The notes under the pieces: model-generated
Told to the model about the DNA's origin: nothing
The model's input: only the letters and a program-made list of their open reading frames with translations
The model's database searches: none
Source of the DNA: Prorocentrum cordatum
Lineage: Eukaryota; Sar; Dinophyceae; Prorocentrales; Prorocentraceae
DNA: 64,000 bases
Assembly: GCA_963575745.1 (NCBI GenBank)
Contig: CAUYUJ010020768.1
Location: 31,001 to 95,000, forward strand
Reading direction: 5' to 3'
Made by a program: the position numbers and the translations under genes
In this document: positions 12,101 through 21,290 of the stretch, piece by piece
How the letters are laid out: each line of letters opens with the position of its first letter
Position numbering within the stretch: the stretch's first letter is position 1

Positions 12101-13296
12101 TGGGATGTCATCCTGACGTGTGTGAGACGATGCATGCTGTTGATTCCTTTGAGCTCCCTGGTTCTCAGACACAATTACCCGCGCATCGGCGCAATCTGAT
12201 TTCCCAGATGCATAAGCGTGCAAAGACATTCCATCCATCTCAGGATTCTCTGTCGCAAAAGCGTTCCTCTGTTGAGTTGCCGTCGCAGGAAATCGCTGCA
12301 AACAAGCGGCGACGGGTGGCTCCACCTCAGCATCGTAGTACAGGGGACTCGCATATGCAGGCTAGAGAATGTATTTTTGCATGGTCGGGGGAGTGGACTG
12401 ACCGACGGCAGGCCTTCATTGCATCGCTGCCTTGGAAAGAACGCCCATTAATGACGCGTCGGCATGAGGGGGGGAGACCACTGGCGTTGAGAAACTTCCA
12501 TTACATTTTCGAGTTGGTATCAGGGAAGGATTGGTATCACACGTTATCCTTTTCACGTCAGGGATGGAAAGAATTTCTGAAGCGGGCACTGGATGTTACT
12601 AACATGGAGGAGGCGTGGGGGTACTGTTACTTTAAACATGCACAACCTGCGGGATATGCTAGGGAGGAGGAGGAGAGGGAGAAGACGGAGGAGCAGCAAA
12701 GGAAGGAGGACGAGAAGATGGAGAAACGACTTGCGTACATTAATGAACATGCATCGGAGTGGAATGCGGAGCCTCGGGACTCGATACCGATGGAATTGAT
12801 TGGGGACTCCGCCACAGGGGTGAATTGGATTAACGGTCTCTGGGCAACATCCAATATTATCTACAAGCACATTCTTGGCGACATTCAAAATAGGCTGGAG
12901 CATATCTCTGTGTTGTATGGTATGAGGCCTCCGAGTTGGGGCCACAATATGTTCAGGTGGATCTATCGAGAAGGAAACGAAAGAGCTGACAGGCTGACAT
13001 GGTTGGCCAGAACCAAAAATAGTTACGTTACGTTCCATACCTCACTTATTGAACATGCGAGTAAAACAAAACTAGACGGCCTCCGTGGATTCTTCGACGG
13101 AGGTCGCTCTGTGGAGGGATGTGCTGCAGGATGGTGTATAGATTTGTGTGTACACGGGACGTGGCAGTTGGTGGCGGAGGAAGCTGTCTCGCTTGATGCC
13201 TCTGCTTCTGTCATGTTTTGTGAGATGATTGCAGCACAACGGCTCTGTATGGCCGTGGAGCACATTTTGGGTAGCATCTTTCATCCAAGCAGCTGA
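9118..13296 (+). CDS. Element 1 ORF2: APE endonuclease, reverse transcriptase, permuted RNase H
   Basis: Enzyme of target-primed reverse transcription: it nicks the target, copies element RNA and may degrade the RNA strand. The frame is open for 1392 codons directly after the ORF1 TGA; the first ATG (9169) lies after the catalytic Asn motif, so read-through is likely. Order (numbered from GTG 9136): endonuclease about 1-280 (GTYNVRR, LQECQ, MDAN, SDHAL); RT about 470-780 with LMPK, motif A LASLDVQTAFD (D617, D623), a motif B-like VRTGSVEAPF, and motif C HALWADN (D726, then Asn where Asp is usual); a low-complexity linker about 940-1060; SGEWTDRR region about 1078; RNase H about 1210-1386. There GDS (D1224) and REGNERAD (D1285) come before FDGG (D1321) and CEMIAA (E1363), the reverse half-order of normal RNase H. 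No Cys/His finger is seen. Confidence 0.88.
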   Translation, partial: RCHGAIVGTYNVRRCGSMNSHDMLAQIKTSNSEVLALQECQFLGIGRCSEHGFTLTLSNDGKAGVLYKRVWRASIRECIRGNRYVILVFQSLIVASLYLPHAPKKGDHNILFTQTLQSFRKDLDTLRVRFPKEGWDLFIGMDANVELLPHTVFGDVALTGSAVQGERFEEGDNAGGGGRGGFQQGRRRMQQYMCDELCECMWHYDLVFSNSFGTRRTTWKAREETEEEDKVLDYLCIPSSWERPQWEVSWLRPTLRGSVDPRKTRLSDHALLTLLVPESAAPTRRWRTKPRQTFTHWCCDEASELQVSANLDRRLHAAARYPSGLCPDELAPVILNACTQDKESYTNVPKKMQIPKKTDRHKELDDEYRRLRREGGEEEELIRVKKERRKEMRAHTRRRLEYDHRDGKLARTVVDKLSYDDVLTEDRELWEKALYAHGFAKYHCAAQGIRNVECIEERRRRRLQDTNTVDVSPISMSVLLQARSRLKCGKAVGKDGVSPSMLKRITWVGLRHILRLFQDLYLQRYPTPRIWSELLVVLMPKAKDITKLSDTRALVLLSSLSKWYTSCLVEIAEGYLKRVPQYLHNYGFCKGRRTHEITAMLKHATTHALEWGKDETLHLASLDVQTAFDNVTVEKASRALDAIPGFPNDLALALLAPSILDTADFTFQDSTATGIPWDACVRTGSVEAPFLWKCVTLLMWDRIVLNWEEEKLGYDLGVEAGGRYLTHALWADNILLFSKSKTELTRMVGDFSAQLYTHGFRWKDSSLHYLAFGEDSEGASTGNLVVQVNDLGTLCLPRCSEMECLGCLVTTKTDKHHDVAWKLARGWKRFNQFRKFYTNRAVPFQKKIKHYESRLRSFVLFGVEGMPADHHTLKQLHTWEGKILCSMVRRPKPADMDWSIYLCNLYKRGRRMLLELGRPSLVQLFLFRQWQWAQDCTFTVKRLNPTPAQIPPGTFDSSGKPGPNVFAACEPPPAKRQRQDEPMYVLPSIACSTSMGCHPDVCETMHAVDSFELPGSQTQLPAHRRNLISQMHKRAKTFHPSQDSLSQKRSSVELPSQEIAANKRRRVAPPQHRSTGDSHMQARECIFAWSGEWTDRRQAFIASLPWKERPLMTRRHEGGRPLALRNFHYIFELVSGKDWYHTLSFSRQGWKEFLKRALDVTNMEEAWGYCYFKHAQPAGYAREEEEREKTEEQQRKEDEKMEKRLAYINEHASEWNAEPRDSIPMELIGDSATGVNWINGLWATSNIIYKHILGDIQNRLEHISVLYGMRPPSWGHNMFRWIYREGNERADRLTWLARTKNSYVTFHTSLIEHASKTKLDGLRGFFDGGRSVEGCAAGWCIDLCVHGTWQLVAEEAVSLDASASVMFCEMIAAQRLCMAVEHILGSIFHPSS

Positions 13297-13510
13297 CTCA
13301 TTTCATCTTGCTTGGAGCTCTCCAACACCTTTACATTTTCACATGTTGTATTGCATCCTTTTCCTTGTTCCTGCATCCTATTCCGTTGCCTATGCCTCAG
13401 TGGCTCGGCAGTGTGATGATAAGAGTTGCCCTCTCCAGCTACCCTGTGCTCCGTTTGGGAGTCTTAGGGCTCAGCTGTCACAGCTGTCCGCGCCCTGACT
13501 CAAACTCAAA
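13297..13510 (+). other. 3' UTR of element 1
   Basis: 214 bp between the ORF2 stop and the hairpin right half. The end CTGACTCAAACTCAAAAACC resembles the other elements only in the final A-rich CAAAAACC, so the 3' UTR is subfamily-specific. GCTCAGCTGTCACAGCTG near 13470-13488 could form a small stem. There is no poly(A) signal I would trust. Confidence 0.6.
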
Positions 13511-14051
13511 AACCAGGTCGACGGTTTACCGCCGGTTCCAGTGATAACTTTTGGGTGGTTTTGCGAAAAGTTGAAGGATATTTGACAATTCATTTTGAGA
13601 AAGCAGATTTTTCGCACCTGTAGTGGGTTATGGCGCGTCCGCCAGTAAAATTTTCAGGCCCATAGGTGCAGTATTACTATTGAAACACTTGGAGGAACCG
13701 ACGTTCGATAAAAACAGCAACGCGTGTTTTTTCGAGTTTTTCGGTTCTCGCTCCAGAAGCTTTCTTCATGTGTTCCGAGGATCGCCGTGCAAGAAAAGAG
13801 CTCTACGAGGTTCCCGGCGGTGACCAGGTTGACGGTTTACCGCCGGTTCCCATTGGCCGACCCGACGAGAAGAGACAATGTGACAACTTGGGGTCGGTTT
13901 TCCTAAGATTTGAAAGATATTTGACATTTCATTTTGAGGAACCAGATTTTTCGCACCTGTAGAGGATTATTCCGCGTCTGACAGTCAAATTTCCAGGTCC
14001 GTTGGTGCAGTATTACTATCAAAACACTTGGAGCAACCGTCTTTGAATAAA
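13511..14051 (+). repeat. Hairpin-unit repeats between element 1 and the first array element
   Basis: Begins with the right half of the hairpin split by element 1, followed by a complete ~330 bp unit ending in a hairpin near 13818-13850. A second, partial unit runs to CTTTGAATAAA at 14051, where the array-bearing element is inserted. No gene. Confidence 0.8.
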
Positions 14052-15851
14052 CAAATACCCTGGCGACGTACCCAACCCCTGCGCAAAAGCGGGGCGCAAA
14101 TAGTTTAGGATACTTCATAAGGGGGCGATGACGGAGCGAGGGTTACATATGTCTGCAGACGGAATTCGGGAGACTCGCAGGACACTGGCTACAGGAAAAG
14201 GGCTTGATAAAGCTGATGATTTACAATTCCTGAGCACTCCCAGCCACTTCGAAAACGGGGATCACAGCAGGCCTCGAAAGTGGCGACAGGTTCACAGATC
14301 GCAGCCCCGCAGGGATGGCGAGGTCTCATTTGAATCTGCCCGTGGCCCTCACTGTGCTGGGCCCCCCAGCAGGCCTCGAAAATGGCGGCAGTTTCGCAGA
14401 TCGCAGCCCCCCAGGGATGGCGAGGTCTAATTTGAATCCGCGCGTGGCCCTCACTGTGCTGGGCCCCCCAGCAGGCCTCGAAAATGGCGACAGTTTCGCA
14501 GATCGCAGCCCCCCAGGGATGGCGAGGTCTAATTTGAATCTGCGCGTGGCCCTCACTGTGCTGGGCCCCCCAGCAGGCTCGAAAATGGCGACAGTTTCGC
14601 AGATCGCAGCCCCCCAGGGATGGCGAGGTCTAATTTGAATCCGCGCGTGGCCCTCACTGTGCTGGGCCCCCCAGCAGGCCTCGAAAATGGCGACAGTTTC
14701 GCAGATCGCAGCCCCCCAGGGATGGCGAGGTCTAATTTGAATCCGCGCGTGGCCCTCACTGTGCTGGGCCCCCCAGCAGGCCTCGAAAATGGCGACAGTT
14801 TCACAGATCGCAGCCCCCCAGGGATGGCGAGGTCTAATTTGAATCCGCGCGTGGCCCTCACTGTGCTGGGCCCCCCAGCAGGCCTCGAAAATGGCGACAG
14901 TTTCGCAGATCGCAGCCCCCCAGGGATGGCGAGGTCTAATTTGAATCCGCGCGTGGCCCTCGCTGTGCTGGGCCCCCCAGCAGGCCTCGAAAATGGCGAC
15001 AGTTTCGCAGATCGCAGCCCCCCAGGGATGGCGAGGTCTAATTTGAATCCGCGCGTGGCCCTCACTGTGCTGGGCCCCCCAGCAGGCCTCGAAAATGGCG
15101 ACAGTTTCGCAGATCGCAGCCCCCCAGGGATGGCGAGGTCTAATTTGAATCTGCCGCGATTACCCTCTATGCTGGACCCCCCAGCAGGCCTCGAAAGTGG
15201 CGACAGTTTCACAGATCGCAGCCCCCCAGGGAGGGCGAGGTCTAATTTGGATCTGCCGCGATTACCCTCTATGCTGGACCCCCCAGCAGGCCTCGAAAGT
15301 GGCGACAGTTTCACAGATCGCAGCCCCCCCCCCCAGGGATGGCGAGGTCTAATTTGAATCTGCCGCGATTACCCTCTATGCTGAGCCCCCCAGCAGGCCT
15401 CGAAAGTGGCGACAGTTTCACAGATCGCAGCCCCCCAGGAACGGCGAGGTCTAATTTGGGTCCGCGCGTCGCCCTCATTGTGCTGGGCCCCCCAGCAGGC
15501 CTCGAAAGTGGCGACAGTTTCACAGATCGCAGCCCCCCCCCCCAGGGATGGCGAGGTCTAATTTGAATCTGCCGCGATTACCCTCTATGCTGAGCCCCCC
15601 AGCAGGCCTCGAAAGTGGCGACAGTTTCACAGATCGCAGCCCCCCAGGAATGGCGAGGTCTAATTTGGGTCCGCGCGTCGCCCTCACTGTGCTGGGCCCC
15701 CCAGCAGGCCTCGAAAGTGGCGACAGTTTCACAGATCGCAGCCCCCCGCAGGCAAGACAGAAAGAGGCAGGAAAGAGGCGGGAGGCGGGAGGAGGAAGGA
15801 CGCGACCACACTGCTCTATTCAAAACGAATACCCAACCAAGGAGGGTTGGG
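14052..15851 (+). mobile_element. Array-bearing mobile element, plus orientation
   Basis: Inserted into a repeat unit: the host reads CTTTGAATAAA before it and GAATAAAAACG after it, giving a target duplication GAATAAA (14045-14051 and 15851-15857). The 5' end ATACCCTGGCGACGTACCC is followed by a stem CCCCTGCGCAAAAGCGGGG. The 3' end holds TTCAAAACGAATACCCAACC and the terminal hairpin CCCAACC-AAGGA-GGTTGGG. Both ends match those of the element at 17285-19361 read on the other strand. The interior is mostly a 102-bp tandem array. No protein-coding gene is credible. The class is unknown. Confidence 0.65.
14271..15745 (+). repeat. 102-bp tandem array, ~14-15 units
   Basis: The unit starts at GCCTCGAAAATGGCGACAG, runs through AGCCCCCCAGGGATGGCGAG and ends GTGCTGGGCCCCCCAGCAG. 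Unit starts at 14271, 14373 and 14475 give a 102-bp period. 102 is divisible by three and the unit lacks stops in several frames, so long open frames appear on both strands; these are artefacts of the repeat. From about 15150 the units switch to a variant (CTGCCGCGATTACCCTC) and then alternate, which suggests block duplication of higher-order units. Confidence 0.92.
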
Positions 15852-17284
15852 AATAAAAACGTGTTTTTTCGATTTTTTCCGGTTTTGCTCCAGACTCTTC
15901 CTCCATGTGTACCGAGGAGCGCCGTGCGAGAAAAGAGCTCTACGAGGGGCCCGGCGGTAACCTGGTTGACGGTTTACCGCCGCTTCCCAGTTCTGGCGCG
16001 GGGTGGAGCTAGTTGGCCGACCCGACCAAAAGAGACAATGTGACACATGTGGGTCGGTTTTCCTAAGATTTGAAAGATCTTGTACAATTGATTTTGAGAA
16101 ACCAGATTTCTCGCACCTCTAGTGGATCATGCCGCGTCTGCCGGTCAAATTCTCAGGTCCGTAGGTGCAGTATTCCTATCAGAACATTTGGAGCAACCGT
16201 CTTTGGATAAAAACACTGGGAACCGGCGGTAAACCGTCAACCAGGCCGGCGGCATCTCGTAGAGCTCTTTTGTTGCACAGCTCGTCGGAACACATGAAGA
16301 AAGCTTCTGAAGCGAGAGCAGAAAAATTAGAAAAATCACGATTTTTCGTTTTCATACAAAGTCGGTTCCAGCAAGTCTTTTGATAGTGATATTGCACCTA
16401 CAGACCTGAGAATTAAACCGGCAAGCGCGGCATAACCCACTATACGTGGGAAAAATACCCGTTCTCGAAATGAATTGTCAAATATCTTTCAAATAATCGC
16501 AAAATCGACCCAAAGTTGTCACATTGTCGGGTCGGCCAACTAGCTCCACCCCGCGCCGGAATTCTTCTAGCTCGTCGATGCCGAAGAGCTCTACGAGGTA
16601 TAAAAACGTGATTTCTCGAGTTTTTTGGGTTTTGCTCCAGACTCTTCCTCCATGTGTACCGAGGAGCGCCGTGCGAGAAAAGAGCTCTACGAGGGCCCCG
16701 GCGGTAACCTGGTTGACGGTTTACCGCCGGTTTCCATTCGAAGCGCTTCCGGGGGCCCCCAGGAGCTAACCAGGAGAGATTTCCTGTCCCGGAAGGTGTC
16801 TTCGCTCTCCGGGTTTTGGATTCTACCAAGTGGACGCTACGAATTTACCTCCTAGAGCTCTCGGGTGGAGCTAGTAACTCGTGGAGCTTCCCTTAGCTTC
16901 TCTGATCTCTCTATCGGAGCATGGTTCCTCCTGACTCCACCTGCTTCATCCGCATCCGGATTTGTGCCGCGCGTTTTCTCTTAACTGCTCTGAGAGCGAG
17001 CAGCGGCGCGGGCCCCGAAGTGTCGACGCGTGTTTTACAACCATGTGCGCTCGCTTTACCAGTTGCTTTAATACGTCGCAGAGCTCTTCGGCATCGATGG
17101 GCTAGAGGAATTCCGGCGCGGGGTGGAGCTAGTAACTCTTAGAGCTTCCTTTAGCTAGTTGCTGGAAGCTTAAGAGTATTCCGGGGCGCTGGAGAGCTAG
17201 TTGGCAAGAAAAATCTTTTACTGACTTTGGTCGGTTGAAAATTTGATCTCGGAATTCAACAATTCGTTTGAGCTCTGTTTTTTT
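15852..17284 (+). repeat. Hairpin-unit repeats, including one reverse-oriented unit
   Basis: Plus-oriented units with hairpins near 15950 and 16700, a reverse-oriented complete unit at 16215-16599 (listed separately), then fragments with GGAGCTAGTAACTCG and the GCTTAAGAGTATTCCGGGGCG type sequence. It stops inside a GAGCTCTGTTTTTTTCCC stretch where the 77-bp array element is inserted. No gene. Confidence 0.75.
16215..16599 (-). mobile_element. Complete short hairpin unit with 8-bp target duplication, reverse orientation
   Basis: This 385-bp insertion defines the ends of the dispersed short unit. It splits a host repeat, which reads CTTTGGATAAAAAC before and ATAAAAACGTGATTT after, giving an ATAAAAAC duplication at 16207-16214 and 16600-16607. 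In the sense direction the unit starts ACCTCGTAGAGCTCTTC and ends with AAGAGCTCTACGAG, a hairpin-like CCGCCGGCC...TTTACCGCCGG and TTCCCAGT. GAGCTC-centred sequence near both ends forms a sub-terminal inverted repeat. It encodes no protein. It resembles a MITE or introner-type element (inference). Confidence 0.75.
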
Positions 17285-19361
17285 CCCAACCATCCTGTGG
17301 TGTTGGGTCCTCGTTTTGAAGAGACGGTGCCCCGCGTTCCTCTCCTCCTCCTCCTCCCCCTCCTCCCCCTCCTTGCCTCTGCTTTCGGCGCACCTCTCAC
17401 GCGTTTCGTAGCCCCATAGGGAGCTCCACCGAAGGCCCCAGTGGGGGTGTTCGCATGCGGTTCCCCCACCCAGGGCAGCGTTTCGTGGCCCCATAGGGAG
17501 CTCCACCGAAGGCCCCAGTGGGGGTGTTCGCATGCGGTTCCCCCACCCAGGGCAGCGTTTCGTAGCCCCATAGGGAGCTCCACCGAAGGCCCCAGTGGGG
17601 GTGTTCGCATGCGGTTCCCCCACCCAGGGCAGCGTTTCGTGGCATAGGGAGCTCCACCGAAGGCCCCAGTGGGGGTGTTCGCATGCGGTTCCCCCACCCA
17701 GGGCAGCGTTTCGTGGCCCCATAGGGAGCTCCACCGAAGGCCCCAGTGGGGGTGTTCGCATGCGGTTCCCCCACCCAGGGCAGCGTTTCGTAGCCCCATA
17801 GGGAGCTCCACCGAAGGCCCCAGTGGGGGTGTTCGCATGCGGTTCCCCCACCCAGGGCAGCGTTTCGTAGCCCCATAGGGAGCTCCACCGAAGGCCCCAG
17901 TGGGGGTGTTCGCATGCGGTTCCCCCACCCAGGGCAGCGTTTCGTGGCCCCATAGGGAGCTCCACCGAAGGCCCCAGTGGGGGTGTTCGCATGCGGTTCC
18001 CCCACCCAGGGCAGCGTTTCGTGGCCCCATAGGGAGCTCCACCGAAGGCCCCAGTGGGGGTGTTCGCATGCGGTTCCCCCACCCAGGGCAGCGTTTCGTA
18101 GCCCCATAGGGAGCTCCACCGAAGGCCCCAGTGGGGGTGTTCGCATGCGGTTCCCCCACCCAGGGCAGCGTTTCGTAGCCCCATAGGGAGCTCCACCGAA
18201 GGCCCCAGTGGGGGTGTTCGCATGCGGTTCCCCCACCCAGGGCAGCGTTTCGTGGCCCCATAGGGAGCTCCACCGAAGGCCCCAGTGGGGGTGTTCGCAT
18301 GCGGTTCCCCCACCCAGGGCAGCGTTTCGTGGCCCCATAGGGAGCTCCACCGAAGGCCCCAGTGGGGGTGTTCGCATGCGGTTCCCCCACCCAGGGCAGC
18401 GTTTCGTAGCCCCATAGGGAGCTCCACCGAAGGCCCCAGTGGGGGTGTTCGCATGCGGTTCCCCCACCCAGGGCAGCGTTTCGTGGCCCCATAGGGAGCT
18501 CCACCGAAGGCCCCAGTGGGGGTGTTCGCATGCGGTTCCCCCACCCAGGGCAGCGTTTCGTAGCCCCATAGGGAGCTCCACCGAAGGCCCCAGTGGGGTG
18601 TTCGCATGCGGTTCCCCCACCCAGGGCAGCTCCACCGAAGGCCCCAGTGGGGGTCGTGCGCCCCATAGGGGAGCTCCACCGAAGGCCCCAGTGGGGGTGT
18701 TCGCATGCGGTTCCCCCACCCAGGGCAGCGTTTCGTGCCCCATAGGGAGCTCCACCGAAGGCCCCAGTGGGGGTGTTCGCATGCGGTTCCCCCACCCAGG
18801 GCAGCGTTTCGTGGCCCCATAGGGAGCTCCACCGAAGGCCCCAGTGGGGGTGTTCGCATGCGGTTCCCCCACCCAGGGCAGCGTTTCGTGGCCCCATAGG
18901 GAGCTCCACCGAAGGCCCCAGTGGGGGTGTTCGCATGCGGTTCCCCCACCCAGGGCAGCGTTTCGTGGCCCCATAGGGAGCTCCACCGGAGGCCCCAGTG
19001 GCTGCTCTCGCATGCGGTTCCCCCACCCAGGGCAGCGCTTCGTGGCCCCATGGGGAGCTCCACCGAAAGCCCCCGTGGCGCAGTTCGCATGCGCTTCCCC
19101 CACCCAGGGCAGCGTTTCGTGGCACCATAGGGAGCTCCACCGAAGGCCCCAGTGGCGCAGTTCGCATGCGGTTCCCCCACCCAGGGCAGCGTTTCGTAGC
19201 CCCATAGGGAGCTCCACCGAAGGCCCGCCCCGGTGGCGCAGTCCGCATGCGGTTCCCCCATCCAAGGCAGCGCTTCGTGGCCCCATATGGAGCCCCACCG
19301 AAAACGGCACCCACAACGCGTTACCAACAATTGCTTATGGTTGGGTCTTTCGCCAGGATAA
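17285..19361 (-). mobile_element. Array-bearing mobile element, minus orientation
   Basis: On the minus strand it begins TTATCCTGGCGAAAGACCC (right edge, about 19361) and ends TTCAAAACGAGGACCCAAC then CCCAAC...GTTGGG (17285-17307). These ends match the element at 14052-15851. The host monomer CACGGGAAAAATACTAGAGC is split with A-rich sequence on both sides, so a short A-rich target duplication is likely but not exact. A CT-rich tract (17338-17385) lies between the end and the array. No credible gene. Confidence 0.65.
17393..19310 (+). repeat. 77-bp tandem array, ~25 units
   Basis: The unit runs CCCCATAGGGAGCTCCACCG, AAGGCCCCAGTGGGGGTG, TTCGCATGCGGTTCCCCC, ACCCAGGGCAGCGTTTCGTGG. Adjacent starts are 77 bp apart (for example 17900 and 17977). 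The core is highly homogeneous with a G/A alternation at the unit end (CGTGG or CGTAG). Units near 18590-18740 are rearranged, and the last ~350 bp are diverged, as expected at an array edge. It is stop-free in all minus frames, giving spurious frames over 600 codons. There are no spacers, so it is not a CRISPR. Confidence 0.93.
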
Positions 19362-21290
19362 TTTTCCCGTGATATTCGATCCCATCCCCGCTCGCCGTCT
19401 TGATCTCAGGTCGATCGGCTAGATATTAATGTGAAAAAGCACTGCGGCGGGATCGGCTGTTTCGGGTCATCTTGACACGCGGTGACGGGTTTCTTAAGAT
19501 AACTCGAGCTATAGAAGAGCTTCAGAGCTGGTACTTACAGAAACCGATTCAGAATTACCAGGTGCGTTTGTCTGCAGAATCCAGAGGTCTGAACTCGGTC
19601 TGCTGCCCGAGCTAGGTCCGCGAAACTATTTGTATTGTTCGAGTCATCTTGAGAGGTGCCGTCGGCTTAATTCGGGCTCTTGGGGGGCTACAGGGATGGT
19701 AATCACAGGAACGGGTTTGGAGACATCAGGCGCGGGAGCCTGTCACATGCAGAGGACTGAACTCGCTCTTCTACTCGAGCTAGGTCCGGAAAACTATTTG
19801 TATCACTCGAGTCATTTCAAGGGAGACTGTCGGATTTCTGTACTTTACTCGAGCTCTAGGGTAGATACAGAGCTGATACGCACAGAACCCGATGCAGACT
19901 GATCAGGCGCGTTCATCTGCTGCATCCAGAGGTCTCAACTCGGTCTGCTACTCGAGCTAGGTCTGCGAAACTGTTCGTATTATTCGGGTCTTCTTGAGAG
20001 GTGCTGTCGGTTTTTGCACGTAACTCGGGATGTCGGAGAGCCACAGAGCTAGTACGCACAGAAAACGATCCAGAAGCATCAGGAACGTTTGCCTGTTGCA
20101 TCGAGAGGTCTGAACTTGGTCTGCTATCCGAGCTAGATTCAGAAAATTATTCGTATTCGACCGATTTTTTTCCAAATGATGGTGAATTTCTTCACGGAAG
20201 TCGAGCAGCCGAAAGCTTAGAAGAAAATCGTGAGGCGTGAAGCATCTAGACGCCTGGTTTGAGTCTGTTGTGAACGCAGACGCCAAAAACGGATTCGCAC
20301 TCTGCTACTTCCTTCCAGCACAGCAATGAGATGTCACTAGACGCCTGAAATCAATCTGCTATCAGCTCGGGCTTAAAAACTATTCGTTGTCTGCTTTTTT
20401 GCGGACACAATATATGGTCAGGAAGCTCTACGAGTCCCCCGGCGGCAAGAAAGGTTGACGATTTACCGCCGGCGCCCAGTTGGCCGACCCGACCAGAAGA
20501 GACAATGTGACAACTTTGGGTCGGTTTTGCAAATATTTCAAAGATATTTGACAATTCATTTGGAGAGCGGGTATTTTTCCCACGTGTAGTGGGTTATGCC
20601 GCGTCTGCCAGTTAATTTCTCAGGTCTGTAGCTGCACTAGTACTATCAAAACACTTGAGGGAACCGTCGGCCGTTTCGAGTCATCTTGACACGCGTGGAC
20701 GGCTTTCTGTATTCAACTGGAGATTTAGGACAGCTACAGAGGTGATACTTACAGAAACCAATTCAGAATCATCAGGCGCGTTCGTCTGTTGCGTCCAGAG
20801 GCCTGACCTCGGTCTGCTACTCGAGCTAGGGCCGTCAAAGTATTACTGTTATTCGAGACGTCTTGACCAGTGATGTCGGTTTTCTGTACTGAACTCAAGA
20901 TTCAAAGGAGCTACAGAACTGATACGCACATAAACCGATTGAATATCGCCAGACGCGTGCGTCTCTTGCATCGGGAGGCCTGAACTCGTTCTGCTACTTG
21001 AGCTAGGTTCCCAACACCATTCGTATTTCTTAAGTTCTCTTTGGGAGCGCTGTCGGTATTCTGCGCTTAACTCAAGCTGTAGCACAGCTACAGAGCTGGT
21101 GCGCACAGAAACCGTTACATAATCATCAAGGGCGTTTGGCTGAAGCGCCCAGAGCTCTGGACAGAGTCTGCTCCTCGAGCTAAGTGCGCGCAACTATTTC
21201 TATGCGACTGATTTTATTGAGTTGTTTGGCTCTCGCTTCAGCCTGCTTCGCGTGTTCGTGGAGCTGGGCAAGAAAAGAGCACTACGAGGT
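19362..21290 (+). repeat. ~177 bp monomers and hairpin units upstream of element 2
   Basis: Monomers with GAGTCATCTTGACACGCG, AACTCGAGCT and AGGTCTGAACTCGGTCTGC run from 19460 to about 20220 and from 20670 to about 21210. They are separated by an ATGATGGTGAATTTCTTCAC type segment and a hairpin unit (hairpin about 20438-20470). The last ~60 bp are a unit 3' end that breaks off at GAGCACTACGAGGTCC, joined to truncated element 2. No gene. Confidence 0.8.

Larger units (their letters stand above)
7555..13510 (+). mobile_element. Non-LTR retrotransposon, element 1, full length
   Basis: The only copy with uninterrupted ORFs. The 5' end abuts the left half of a hairpin repeat (GGTAACGAAGGTTG, ending 7554) and the 3' end abuts the right half (AACCAGGTCGACGG, from 13511). 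The element therefore sits in the hairpin loop. It holds a 5' leader, ORF1 (8041-9117), an in-frame TGA, ORF2 (9118-13296) and a short 3' UTR ending in CAAACTCAAAA. There is no LTR and no long poly(A) tail. Gene content fits a LINE with APE-type endonuclease and RNase H. Intact ORFs suggest it is the youngest copy here; activity is not shown. The flanking loop sequences are only loosely alike (AACGAAGGTTG against AACCAGGTCG), so its target duplication is less clear than in the other copies. Confidence 0.9.

Noticed and set aside
14553-15357. Open frames of ~250 codons on both strands
   Set aside because: Product of the 102-bp array, a multiple of three without stops; both strands are equally open.
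14052-15851. Helitron
   Set aside because: A 3' hairpin is present, but there is a GAATAAA target duplication and no CTRR end or TC start, so Helitron rules are not met.
17393-19310. CRISPR-like direct repeats
   Set aside because: Units abut with no unique spacers, and the context is eukaryotic.
17129-19330. Minus-strand open frames of 639-733 codons
   Set aside because: They run through a 77-bp tandem array whose unit has no stop in the minus frames; the peptide is the same repeat read in shifting frames. No codon or domain signal.
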